Positions 36,934 through 45,539 of a stretch of 64,000 nucleotides of DNA are shown here, one piece after another. The notes below the pieces were generated by a model. It was not told the origin of the DNA. It made no database searches and saw nothing but the letters and a program-made list of their open reading frames with translations. Position 1 is the stretch's first letter, and each line of letters opens with the position of its first letter. A program made the translations under genes and the position numbers. The stretch lies in contig NC_009879.1 of NCBI RefSeq assembly GCF_000014345.1, positions 449,501 to 513,500 on the forward strand, in the 5' to 3' direction. This stretch comes from Rickettsia canadensis str. McKiel. GTDB taxonomy: Bacteria; Pseudomonadota; Alphaproteobacteria; Rickettsiales; Rickettsiaceae.

Positions 36934-38514
36934 ATGGTAATAATGTCAATTTTTAATAAGTTACAAAATTTAATCACACCTAATATTGCTTCAAAACCAG
37001 CCTCCTATCCTGCTAATAGTGAATTTTATTTTATAACTTTTCCAAAGAAAACTACTGATAAAGAACAAAATGCTGAAAATACTGAATTTTTAGTAGTGTT
37101 AGATAATACGATTAAGCAGTATGACAAAGAAAGTGTAAGATGTAATAAAAAAATAATAGAAGCTCAAGCTAAATATCCTGTTTTAAGTTCTAAAATAGAC
37201 TCCCAAGAAGCAGTAAAAATAGTTTACGATTTTGGAGTTAATAGTTTTAGTGAAGTTAAAAAGACAATAGACACGAAATATAAAACTATTAAAGAATCAA
37301 TAAAGCCTACAGTTAATAAAGTTTACGATTTTGGAGTTAATAGTTTTAGTGAAGTTAAAAAGACAATAGACACGAAATATAAAACTATTAAAGAATCAAT
37401 AAAGCCTACAGTTAATAAAGTTTACGATTTTGGAGTTAATAGTTTTAGTGAAGTTAAAAAGACAATAGACACGAAATATAAAACTATTAAAGAATCAATA
37501 AAGCCTACAGTTAATAAAGTTTACGATTTTGGAGTTAATAGTTTTAGTGAAGTTAAAAAGACAATAGACACGAAATATAAAACTATTAAAGAATCAATAA
37601 AGCCTACAGTTAATAAAGTTTACGATTTTGGAGTTAATAGTTTTAGTGAAGTTAAAAAGACAATAGACACGAAATATAAAACTATTAAAGAATCAATAAA
37701 GCCTACAGTTGATAAAGTTTATGATTTTGGAGTTAATAGTTTTAGTGAAGTTAAAAAGACAGTAGACACGAAATATAAAACTATTAAAGAATCAATAAAG
37801 CCTACAGTTGATAAAGTTTATGATTTTTGGTTTAAATTTAAATTTAATTTATCATTTCAAAAAGTTTCTAATAATGATCAGGTAGAAGAAATTTTAAACA
37901 CACCTGAGAATGAATTAGATGAAATTTTTGAAAAGATGACATATGAAAAATTGGCAGAATTAATTAATAATATTGCCAATGAGCAAGCACAAAAATTAGT
38001 TAATTATATTATGCCTTGTCATTTTGAAAAATTGATGCAATTTATTCCATTAGATACATTAAATATGTATATAGATCAAACCCTTTCTTTAGATGAACTC
38101 GTTGAGCAGAAACTAAAAAAATTATCAAATGATGATATTACTGATGAACAGCTTGAAAATATAATTATTTTAGTAGGAGAAGAAAAACTTGTAGAAAAGC
38201 TTGATATTATTCCAAATGAAAATTTAGTAAGAATCATGAGTAATATTTCAAATAATAAGCTAGCAACAATAATTTATCATGCCTCAGATGAAAGTCTAGT
38301 AAGAATCATTGATATTATTAACTCGGATAATCATCATTTATCAGAATCATTAGTTGGGGAAATAATAACCTTAATACATGACAAGACGTGTGTAAAGCAA
38401 GAAGTAGAACCGTATAATGTTAATTATAATATGAAATTATCAGGAGCATTATCAGATTCTAATAATAATTATGGGTTCAGTTTTAACTTAGAAGATGAAA
38501 TAATAGAACTCTAA
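36934..38514 (+). CDS. 33-residue amphipathic repeat protein, putative effector
   Basis: I do not recognise a named family. The 526-residue protein starts at the ATG at 36934 (GAGGAAG upstream) and has no signal peptide. Residues 97-294 are six tandem 33-residue units beginning VYDFGVNSF and ending KPTVNK or KPTVDK, with a seventh cut short at 295. Each unit divides into three 11-mers whose positions 1, 5 and 9 are hydrophobic (V/V/I, G/I/I, F/Y/V) and the rest mostly Lys, Thr, Ser, Asp and Glu. This gives a continuous amphipathic 11/3 helix as in perilipins or apolipoproteins. Residues 315-480 are a helical region with repeated LxxLI..I.NE units. A host membrane or lipid interface role is an inference. 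Confidence 0.65.
   Translation: MVIMSIFNKLQNLITPNIASKPASYPANSEFYFITFPKKTTDKEQNAENTEFLVVLDNTIKQYDKESVRCNKKIIEAQAKYPVLSSKIDSQEAVKIVYDFGVNSFSEVKKTIDTKYKTIKESIKPTVNKVYDFGVNSFSEVKKTIDTKYKTIKESIKPTVNKVYDFGVNSFSEVKKTIDTKYKTIKESIKPTVNKVYDFGVNSFSEVKKTIDTKYKTIKESIKPTVNKVYDFGVNSFSEVKKTIDTKYKTIKESIKPTVDKVYDFGVNSFSEVKKTVDTKYKTIKESIKPTVDKVYDFWFKFKFNLSFQKVSNNDQVEEILNTPENELDEIFEKMTYEKLAELINNIANEQAQKLVNYIMPCHFEKLMQFIPLDTLNMYIDQTLSLDELVEQKLKKLSNDDITDEQLENIIILVGEEKLVEKLDIIPNENLVRIMSNISNNKLATIIYHASDESLVRIIDIINSDNHHLSESLVGEIITLIHDKTCVKQEVEPYNVNYNMKLSGALSDSNNNYGFSFNLEDEIIEL
37222..37815 (+). repeat. Six tandem 99-bp repeats (coding minisatellite)
   Basis: Units begin at 37222, 37321, 37420, 37519, 37618 and 37717. 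Units 1 to 4 are identical in DNA; unit 5 differs by one base (AAT to GAT near its end) and unit 6 by three. A partial seventh unit starts at 37816. Identity at synonymous positions points to recent duplication or conversion. Confidence 0.95.
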
Positions 38515-38515
38515 A

Positions 38516-38555
38516 TAAAAAAGGATAAGATTTAAGAAAATCTTATCCTTTTTTA
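38516..38555. terminator. Bidirectional terminator between convergent genes
   Basis: AAAAAAGGATAAGATT and AATCTTATCCTTTTTT form a long stem with a 6-base loop, flanked by A-run and T-run, so it can stop transcription from both sides. It overlaps the end of tsaB. Confidence 0.85.
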
Positions 38556-39223
38556 GCTATTTTAGCATCAGGAGGGCGTATATAAAGTGGTTCGATAGAG
38601 CTATTTAACTTTATAACGCATCGACCCTTACTAGCAATATATCTACAAATGACCCATGCTTTAACTCGTGCAAAACGCGGCAAGGTTATTATACTCGGTA
38701 AATGCATAATTTGATTATATATAAATTCAAGTCCACTACCGCAGCAAACTATACTACCTTTGTCATTTGTAAGCAACTTTATAGCATACTTGAAATCTAT
38801 CAATAACGGCTCTTCTATTTTTCCCGATTTATGAAAAACTTGCATATAAAGCTGTGAGCGGTAAGCGTTTAAAAAGACATATATCTTATCGTACTTTTTA
38901 ACTTGAGTTATGGCTCTAAAATAAGCATATTCAAAATTGTTAACTGCGACTGCTTTAATATTTTCCTTGGCAAATAATATACCTTTAGCACTAGCTAAAC
39001 CTATTCTAATACCGGTAAAGCTACCGGGACCGGTAGTGACCGCTAAATAATCTAGATCATCATATGAACATTTAGCTGCTTTCATTACGTCTTCTATCAT
39101 GGGCATTAGATTTTCTGCTTGCATAGAATGGTTTAATTCTTCTATATATGCAAGAATATTTTCATTTTCAGATATTGCTACCGATGCAGTATTATTTGCT
39201 GTGTCAAATGCTAGTATTTTCAT
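38543..39223 (-). CDS. tsaB: tRNA threonylcarbamoyladenosine biosynthesis protein TsaB
   Basis: TsaB pairs with TsaD and TsaE to put threonylcarbamoyl on A37 of ANN-decoding tRNAs. The 226-residue ASKHA-fold protein starts [17 protein letters not shown] and has the family block [21 protein letters not shown] (about 62-82). The C-terminal part is diverged but of usual length ([11 protein letters not shown] at the end). TsaD and TsaE are not in the window. The stop codon sits inside the bidirectional terminator stem. Confidence 0.95.
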   Translation of the reverse strand: MKILAFDTANNTASVAISENENILAYIEELNHSMQAENLMPMIEDVMKAAKCSYDDLDYLAVTTGPGSFTGIRIGLASAKGILFAKENIKAVAVNNFEYAYFRAITQVKKYDKIYVFLNAYRSQLYMQVFHKSGKIEEPLLIDFKYAIKLLTNDKGSIVCCGSGLEFIYNQIMHLPSIITLPRFARVKAWVICRYIASKGRCVIKLNSSIEPLYIRPPDAKIAKKG

Positions 39224-39239
39224 AAACTATTCTTTGTAA

Positions 39240-39323
39240 TGCCGTTACTTGATCACGACATTTAGTAAAAAATGTATATTATAAGTTATTTTTTGGATAC
39301 CGCGATTAAGTCGCGGGATGACA
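39240..39323. repeat. RPE-like repeat overlapping the recO 3' end
   Basis: GCCGTTACTTGATCACGACA at one end and GGATACCGCGATTAAGTCGC followed by GGGATGACA at the other resemble the element before ftsI. The last codons of recO (HRCHPAT) are encoded by the repeat end. Confidence 0.7.
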
Positions 39324-40031
39324 CCGATGAAGAATATACTCCATAAAAGCTTGGCGTGCTTCAGCGTGTCTATTATTATGAAATAAATATCTATTAAAAA
39401 AATAGTTTGTTAGAGTTAAAGCTTGTCTTTTTTCTTCCAGTGTAATCTTGCTATTATCTGAAAGTAAAAATTTTGGTAAAATCAATAATTTATCTTTATA
39501 AGGTTTTCCTACTTCATATGATAATGCTCTACCTGATTTAGGTGATACATAGTATAAATCTTGTTTTACATTACTAACGGCACACTTGCTAAGATCGAGT
39601 TTATAACCTGCTATGTCAAGTAAAGCCAGCTCAAAATTAATATAATCACGAAAAAAAAATTTTTTTGATAAATTATCTAAATAGTTAATGAGAAATGAAA
39701 AAAAATTAGAATATTCTTCTCTTTCATGCAATAACTCTTTGATTAAAGATATAATGGAATTAAAGGCATATAATTTAGTTTTATTTGTAATAAAATAACC
39801 GGTGTAAGATTTGATGAGTTCACATTTAGCTATGCCAATATGTTCATGCAGCCTTGCCATCCAAAGAAAATCTACAATATTACCTTCTTGATATATAAAT
39901 TTGCTTTTTTTAGAAGATGCTTTTACAACTCCCGAATATAAACCATAATTTTTCGTAAAAACTGTGATAATAAAGGTATTTTCTTTTAAAGGTTTTTTAG
40001 CAACTATTACTCCTATATCTTTGATATTCAT
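39306..40031 (-). CDS. recO: DNA repair protein RecO
   Basis: RecO works with RecR and RecF to load RecA on single-strand gaps. The 241-residue protein has the N-terminal OB-fold block ([20 protein letters not shown], then [15 protein letters not shown]) and the helical C-terminal domain ([28 protein letters not shown]). The cysteine pair seen in zinc-binding RecO proteins is largely missing. The last residues, CHPAT, come from the adjoining palindromic repeat, so the original C-terminus has been replaced or extended. Family length is normal. Confidence 0.92.
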   Translation of the reverse strand: MNIKDIGVIVAKKPLKENTFIITVFTKNYGLYSGVVKASSKKSKFIYQEGNIVDFLWMARLHEHIGIAKCELIKSYTGYFITNKTKLYAFNSIISLIKELLHEREEYSNFFSFLINYLDNLSKKFFFRDYINFELALLDIAGYKLDLSKCAVSNVKQDLYYVSPKSGRALSYEVGKPYKDKLLILPKFLLSDNSKITLEEKRQALTLTNYFFNRYLFHNNRHAEARQAFMEYILHRCHPAT

Positions 40032-40094
40032 GTTTTTTTAGTTAATACTATGTTTTTACTTGTATATTTTAAGTTTTCTTTTGTATCATTTTTT

Positions 40095-40222
40095 CAACTC
40101 TCGAGGTCATTTTCGCGTAGGCTGGAATCTAGGTTTTTAAACAAATTGTATACTAAGTTTTAATTTGCATTGTTTTTATATTATTTTTTCTGGATTCACT
40201 CATACCTACGTGGGAATGACAT
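40095..40222. repeat. RPE-like repeat with inverted ends
   Basis: GAGGTCATTTTCGCGTAGGC followed by TGGAATCTAG at the left and CTGGATTCACTCATACCTAC followed by GTGGGAATGACATG at the right are inverse-related (GTCATT..GGAATC against GGATTC..GAATGAC), with an AT-rich centre. Confidence 0.65.
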
Positions 40223-40229
40223 GCGTATA

Positions 40230-40562
40230 CTACTTGGTCAAGCTACGATATGAGATAGTTGGCGCTTTGCCAATTCTACGTAATAATGCCCTCACTTCAT
40301 TTGAATTACCTGTATATATTATATTCTTATACCCTAGTTTGATTGCAGTAAATAAAGCGGCGTGATCATCTCTTACATCTACAGTAAGATCTAAAACTTT
40401 CTCAGGAAATTCTTTGCTTAAAGTTTTAAACATATAATCAATTGCTAGCATACCGTAATATTTTACGCTAGAGACATGATTTGTTAACATCAGCTTTTGT
40501 TCTACACTAGATAAAAAATCACGTGCTTCTTCTAAATTTCTTATTTCATAAACTATAATCAT
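40230..40562 (-). CDS. Conserved-looking hypothetical protein coupled to radA
   Basis: A 110-residue soluble protein starting MIIVYEIRNLEEARDFLSSV. I do not recognise the family. It looks like a compact alpha/beta fold: a strand, a helix, then KVLDLTVDVRDDHAALFTAI and KLGYKNIIYTGN. Its start codon overlaps the radA stop (ATGA-type 4-base overlap), so it is translated together with radA. The C-terminal residues SYRSLTK are encoded by sequence resembling the dispersed repeats (CGTAGCTTGACCA also occurs at 27688), so the end may have been modified by a repeat. Coupling suggests, without proof, a role near recombination or repair. Confidence 0.75.
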   Translation of the reverse strand: MIIVYEIRNLEEARDFLSSVEQKLMLTNHVSSVKYYGMLAIDYMFKTLSKEFPEKVLDLTVDVRDDHAALFTAIKLGYKNIIYTGNSNEVRALLRRIGKAPTISYRSLTK

Positions 40563-41899
40563 TTAATTATCTCTTTTAGGTCCTTTAAATGTGAGACGGA
40601 AGATATAAATTTATAAGTTAAATTCTCAAGTTTAGAGCAGATAATCTTATTAAATCCAAGTTTTACGGCTTCTTTTACTCTCATTTCTGCTTTTGCAGTT
40701 TTTCTTATTTCACCCGATAAGCTTATTTCACCGAAGAAGATGCTTTGCTCAGGTACAGGCTTACCTGTTGCGGCAGATATTAAGCTCGCTGCTACTGCAA
40801 GATCCGAAGCAGGATCGGTAATTTTAAGTCCCCCCGCAATGCTTAAATATACTTCATAATTAGCAAAATTCAGTCCTATCTTACTAATAAGTACGGCAAG
40901 TATCATTGATAACCTGTTAGCATCCCAACCAACTGCAGAGTGTCTAGGAGTTACCATATTTGATGGTACTATGAGGGCTTGTACTTCCATAAGTAAAGGT
41001 CTTGAACCTTCAATTCCTGCAAAAATAGATGTACCTATAACATTCTGCTCTCGCTTCATTAAAAATAGTTCAGACGGATTTGTTACTTCAATAAGTCCGC
41101 TACTGCTCATCTCAAATACTCCTATTTCTCCCACACCGCCAAAACGATTTTTGTATGAGCGTAAAATACGGAAATGATTATTATGCTCTCCCTCAAAATA
41201 TAATACGGTATCAACTAAATGCTCAAGTATTTTAGGACCTGCTAGCTGCCCGTCTTTAGTTACATGGCAGCTTAGCAGGATAATTATATTATTTTGCTTA
41301 GCATAATTAACGAGTTCATTTGCACATGTACGAATTTGTGAAACAGTGCCTGGAGGTGAAGATAATTCTTTTGTTGTAATTGTTTGAATAGAATCAATCA
41401 CTACTAAATCAATATTATTTTTATTAGCTTCTATACTTGTAATAATATCTTCCAAATTAGTAGCTGCTAAAATCTTTGTATTATAATTAGTTAGATTTAG
41501 TCTTATAGCTCTTAATTTTATTTGGTTTAATGATTCTTCACCTGTGATATATAAGCAATGTACCTTTGATGCAAAATTACTTGCTGCTAACTGCAGTAAC
41601 AAAGTAGATTTGCCTATACCAGGGTCGCCTCCTATTAATATAGCAGCGCCAAGCACTAAACCACCACCAAGTACTCTATTAAATTCGCCTATAGGGGTAG
41701 GGATGCGTACCTGCTCGGCTACGTTACCAGAAAGCTTATCAAAATCTTGTTTGCTACCTGTTTTAATAATTGTTTTATGTGAACTTACTGTCTCTTCAAC
41801 AATACTACCCCATACACCGCAATCAAAGCATTGCCCTGACCATTTAGGATTAATATTTCCACAATTAGAACATGTATAATGCTTTTTGTCTTTAGTCAT
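40559..41899 (-). CDS. radA: DNA repair protein RadA
   Basis: RadA is a RecA-related branch-migration helicase that processes recombination intermediates. The 446-residue protein has the zinc finger C10-C13 and C24-C27, Walker A GGDPGIGKST (about 88-97), the RadA-specific KNRFGG motif (in YKNRFGGVGEIGVFEM, about 254), and a C-terminal Lon-like domain (DPASDLAVAASLISAATGKP). All are intact. The small unknown gene overlaps its stop codon. Upstream lies a dispersed repeat, then rsmD. Confidence 0.96.
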   Translation of the reverse strand: MTKDKKHYTCSNCGNINPKWSGQCFDCGVWGSIVEETVSSHKTIIKTGSKQDFDKLSGNVAEQVRIPTPIGEFNRVLGGGLVLGAAILIGGDPGIGKSTLLLQLAASNFASKVHCLYITGEESLNQIKLRAIRLNLTNYNTKILAATNLEDIITSIEANKNNIDLVVIDSIQTITTKELSSPPGTVSQIRTCANELVNYAKQNNIIILLSCHVTKDGQLAGPKILEHLVDTVLYFEGEHNNHFRILRSYKNRFGGVGEIGVFEMSSSGLIEVTNPSELFLMKREQNVIGTSIFAGIEGSRPLLMEVQALIVPSNMVTPRHSAVGWDANRLSMILAVLISKIGLNFANYEVYLSIAGGLKITDPASDLAVAASLISAATGKPVPEQSIFFGEISLSGEIRKTAKAEMRVKEAVKLGFNKIICSKLENLTYKFISSVSHLKDLKEIIK

Positions 41900-41904
41900 T
41901 GTAT

Positions 41905-42035
41905 ACTCAGCTAGAACTTCAAAAATTGGCTATGTCGTTCTATAAGTTCTACAGTGCTCACTATTAAGTATACGCTCCGCTCCTCACCTTGCGAACTCCT
42001 TACTCTGTCCCCAAGTTGATCTTCGTCTAACAACC
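41905..42035. repeat. Dispersed repeat, copy 2 of the ~130-bp family
   Basis: Blocks AACTTCAAAAATTGGCTATG, GTTCTACAGTGCTCACTATT, TACGCTCCGCTCCTCACCTT and CCCCAAGTTGATCTTCGTCT follow the same order as the copy at 15270-15410. Both are in intergenic DNA and have the same orientation relative to the plus strand. Confidence 0.7.
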
Positions 42036-42037
42036 TT

Positions 42038-42610
42038 TTATTTTGCAAGGGCATATCTTAAAATCAATAATTTACTCTTACTATATAGTTTTTTACGTAT
42101 AATTTCAATATTTTCATCTAAAAAATAGTCATCTAGTTTAGCCATCTCAATAACTATGATAGAACCGTCTTTAAGCCAGTTATTTTTTACCAGTAACTTC
42201 ATTACTTTAGGTACTATATCCTTATGATAAGGGGGATCGATAAATACAAGATCAAAAGTTTTATTTGCTTTTGGTAGATTTAAGGAATTAAGATTAACAA
42301 AATTAATTTTATTTTCAATATTTAGAGATTTAGCAAATCCTTCTGCTATTTTTAGTGAAGACGGATCAATGTCAATTAAGGTAGCAAGACCTGCTCCTCT
42401 TGATAGGCTCTCAAAAGCAAAGTTTCCGCTACCGGCAAATAAATCGAGTATGTGAGTATTATCATTAAATAATTTATTATCGGTAAACTCACCGGAGGTT
42501 AATATACTAAATATTGCCTCTTTGATCTTACCAGTGGAAGGTCGATATTTGATATTTTTAGCGGTATGTATAATTTGGTTTCTATATTTACCAGATATTA
42601 TTTTTAACAC
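42038..42610 (-). CDS. rsmD: 16S rRNA (guanine966-N2)-methyltransferase
   Basis: RsmD methylates N2 of G966 in 16S rRNA. The 190-residue protein starts MLKIISGKYRNQIIHTAKNI and has the family segment RPSTGKIKEAIFSIL. The SAM motif ILDLFAGSGNFAFESLSRGA follows, and the catalytic block is VFIDPPYH (DPPY). It is intact and of normal length. The large pentapeptide protein gene ends 8 bases upstream on the same strand, so the two are probably co-transcribed. Confidence 0.95.
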   Translation of the reverse strand: MLKIISGKYRNQIIHTAKNIKYRPSTGKIKEAIFSILTSGEFTDNKLFNDNTHILDLFAGSGNFAFESLSRGAGLATLIDIDPSSLKIAEGFAKSLNIENKINFVNLNSLNLPKANKTFDLVFIDPPYHKDIVPKVMKLLVKNNWLKDGSIIVIEMAKLDDYFLDENIEIIRKKLYSKSKLLILRYALAK

Positions 42611-42618
42611 TTATTTAG

Positions 42619-45489
42619 TTATATGTTTCTTTTATGACCTTGATTTTTTTGTTCGTCTTTTATTGTTGCAGCGAATCCTTTGTTCTTAGTGTTAGGCTGA
42701 ACTTTTGCTGCGAATGTACTAGATTTTGTTTGTTGTTTTTCTACAGTTTTATCTTTCTTTTCTTTTATTTCTACTTTTGGCGTTACATTTTGTACACGTT
42801 TTAAAATATCTTGTTCTTTAGCTTTATCAATATTATTATTTACATTATTGAAATTTTCTTCTCTTGTTTTAGATTTTTCTGCTTCGGCTTTTTGTCTTGC
42901 TTGTTGCTTTTCTGTTACTAACTCATCAATATTTTCAGGAGGTGGTGAGATATATTTATCTATGCTGCTAGTCAAATTTTGAAATGATTTTTGAATATTG
43001 CGTAAAGGTTTTTGAATAAATTTATAAGTTCCGGCAGCAACTGCTACACCGGCCAAAATACTTGCTCCTAGAATGATAGCTTTAGTAGTTAGTGCCGTAC
43101 CAGTGACTAATAACATAGGCATTGCTACAAAAGGTACAGCTGCTAATGCAAGCCCTGCTACTATTGCAACCCCTACTAAAAATTTTTTACTTGCTAAAAA
43201 ATTTGTTATGCTGCTCATGCTTGATGTAGTACTTTTAGCAAGCTTTGTACAAAACTGTCCCACTTCGGTTTTCAGGAACCAACCACTTTTCTCTCTTGCA
43301 TGAATTTTGTCTTGTAATTTATCATGTTCGTTATTAACATTTACAGATGTTATTTTATCGTCTTTATCATGATGTTCTAAATGCCCTTTAGCGTCACCTT
43401 TAGTATAATGCATCTTTGTAGCATCGTCGACCTTTGCTTGATCAAAATCTGCTCCTGCTTTATTTATTCTAGCTAGATTTGCTGCTTTTAGATTAGCTTG
43501 TTTTAGATTTGCTTCTTTAAATATAGCATCAAGTGCTTCTGCTGCTTGCATATCAGCATTTTCAAGTATAGCTTTTTCTAAATTCGCTTTTGTAAGGTCA
43601 GCTCGTTTCATTATTGCGTTTTTAAAATTAGCTTCCTTAGCATTCATATTTTTAGCAATAGCATCGGCAATATTTAATCCTTCAGCTTCAGCTTTTTCTA
43701 AAGTAGCATTACTTAACTTAGCAAATTGTGCACTTGCATCAGTAAGTATAGCACCGGTAAGGTTAGCATATTCAAGATTTGCTTTATCAAGTAAAGCCTT
43801 GTTCATATTAGCATTAACAAGATTAACTCTTTCCATAATAGCATTTCTTAAATCTGCTTCTTCTAAAGATAATATATTTTCAAATTCAGCATCACTAAAA
43901 TAGGCATTTCTTGCAGTGATGCTTTTCATGTTACATTGCTTCTTGAATTTTGCTTCTAACGCATGTGCATTATGCATAAAAGCATTTTCAAGATTAGTAG
44001 AAATGATATTTGCTTGATCTAGAAGTGCATTATTTAAAACCACTCCCTGCATTTGAACTCTTTGCATATCTGCGTAAGCAAGCGATATACCGGTAAGATT
44101 AGAATTTTTCCATTCTGAATCTTTAATAACTAACTTTTCGGCATCGGCATTAACCATCATAACCGCATTAAATTTGCTATTTGTTACCTCTGCTTCAGAT
44201 AAATCTATTTTAGGCATATAGCTTCTCGACATATCACTATTTTTAATTTTGCTATTTTTAAGATCAGCAAAAAGAAATCCTGCGTTACGAGCTGTAACAT
44301 TTTGAAAAACAGCATTTTGTAAATTAGCTCCTTCAAAATTAGTAAAATCTAGGTTACAATTTAAGATTTTAATATTTTCTAAGTTAGCTGCAGCAAATAA
44401 TGTATTCTTCAGGTTAAGATTAGTAAGAGTTTTACCTGATAAATCAATTTCTGAAAGATCAGGAATTATATGTATATCTTCTGAAAGTTTTTTGTGCTTT
44501 CTAACAAATGCAGTAAGAGATAATTTTGTATCAGATTGTTTTGCTGCTTCAGCTAAATATAGATCAAATTCTTGAGAAGTTAATTTTATATATTTTTTTG
44601 ATATATCTCGTTCTTTGGCAGTTGAACCTATAATATATGATGGATCTAGTGTTATTTGTATTTTTTCATCTTTTAGCTGTTCAAGAATACTATCTAGACC
44701 CTTACCACAGAACATTCTAAGATTATCTAAAACATGTACCTCAGTTTCTAATTTATTTACTTGTTGCTGTAATAGGTTGATTTTCGCTAGTTTATTTTGT
44801 TGGTTTTGAGCAATAGTTTCTGCACTATTCCAAAAAGCATTTAAAAAATTGGTAACAATTCCAGGATTATCTAAGTTTTGCTTTAAATCTTCTAACTCTG
44901 CTTGCTTAGTTTTTAGCTCTTTTGATTTAACTTCCCATAAAGTTTTTTCGTCTTCCCCAGCCAAAATATATTTCTTTCTGTTTGTAACTTCATCTATAAC
45001 TATTTCTTTAATACGTTCTTTTTCTAAATCTTTATCTATGTATTTATTTAATCTTTCAAGATCTGAAAAAGATAGTTTTATATCTCGTATTTTATCTTTT
45101 AGATTAGGGATTTTATAGTTATCATAGTCATAATCTTTATAATTAAAATCTGTATAATGAAGATTTGCCCCTCTAAAGTCAGTACCGATAAATTTACAAT
45201 CATTAAATTTTACATTTGTTAAATCTGAATCACATAATATGGTATTTGTGAAATCACAATTATTAAATACGGTGTCTATTAGTATTGTACCTTGAAAATT
45301 AGCATTCATTAAATCTTTATCATTGATCTCTTGATCTGCTAAACTAGCAATAACAATTTTGTCCTTATCATTAGAGAAATAGGTTTTTTTGATAAAATCA
45401 TTTAGTGAAACATTAGGGTTATCTTTTATATAATCAAGGTAATCATTTAAGTCTTTTTCTTCACATTTATATATATTAAGGTTTGTCAT
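42619..45489 (-). CDS. Large pentapeptide-repeat protein with C-terminal membrane hairpin
   Basis: A 956-residue protein with no signal peptide. A short pentapeptide block is at about 60-115 (ANFQGTI, CDFTNTI, ADFRGANL-type). A charged coiled coil lies at about 145-265, followed by a long pentapeptide domain from about 345 to 690 (ANLENAF, ANMNKALLDKANLEYANL, ADLTKANLEKA). Two strongly hydrophobic segments near 765-825 (FLVGVAIVAGLALAAVPFVA then ILGASILAGVAVAAG) form a membrane hairpin, and a basic/acidic coiled coil ends the protein. The pentapeptide part is Ala-rich, unlike the Asn-rich lipoprotein at 15608. Function is unknown; a membrane-inserting effector or scaffold is possible. Confidence 0.85.
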   Translation of the reverse strand: MTNLNIYKCEEKDLNDYLDYIKDNPNVSLNDFIKKTYFSNDKDKIVIASLADQEINDKDLMNANFQGTILIDTVFNNCDFTNTILCDSDLTNVKFNDCKFIGTDFRGANLHYTDFNYKDYDYDNYKIPNLKDKIRDIKLSFSDLERLNKYIDKDLEKERIKEIVIDEVTNRKKYILAGEDEKTLWEVKSKELKTKQAELEDLKQNLDNPGIVTNFLNAFWNSAETIAQNQQNKLAKINLLQQQVNKLETEVHVLDNLRMFCGKGLDSILEQLKDEKIQITLDPSYIIGSTAKERDISKKYIKLTSQEFDLYLAEAAKQSDTKLSLTAFVRKHKKLSEDIHIIPDLSEIDLSGKTLTNLNLKNTLFAAANLENIKILNCNLDFTNFEGANLQNAVFQNVTARNAGFLFADLKNSKIKNSDMSRSYMPKIDLSEAEVTNSKFNAVMMVNADAEKLVIKDSEWKNSNLTGISLAYADMQRVQMQGVVLNNALLDQANIISTNLENAFMHNAHALEAKFKKQCNMKSITARNAYFSDAEFENILSLEEADLRNAIMERVNLVNANMNKALLDKANLEYANLTGAILTDASAQFAKLSNATLEKAEAEGLNIADAIAKNMNAKEANFKNAIMKRADLTKANLEKAILENADMQAAEALDAIFKEANLKQANLKAANLARINKAGADFDQAKVDDATKMHYTKGDAKGHLEHHDKDDKITSVNVNNEHDKLQDKIHAREKSGWFLKTEVGQFCTKLAKSTTSSMSSITNFLASKKFLVGVAIVAGLALAAVPFVAMPMLLVTGTALTTKAIILGASILAGVAVAAGTYKFIQKPLRNIQKSFQNLTSSIDKYISPPPENIDELVTEKQQARQKAEAEKSKTREENFNNVNNNIDKAKEQDILKRVQNVTPKVEIKEKKDKTVEKQQTKSSTFAAKVQPNTKNKGFAATIKDEQKNQGHKRNI

Positions 45490-45539
45490 ATGTTTTTATA
45501 TGATTCGTTAAAACATATTAATTAGTAACACATTATTAA

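Noticed and set aside
37222..37815. Regular repeats considered as a CRISPR array
   Set aside because: Units are contiguous 99-bp copies without spacers, and all lie in one open reading frame.
43073..45118. Several plus-strand frames inside the large pentapeptide gene
   Set aside because: They are shadows of the repeat-rich minus-strand gene, without recognisable domains.
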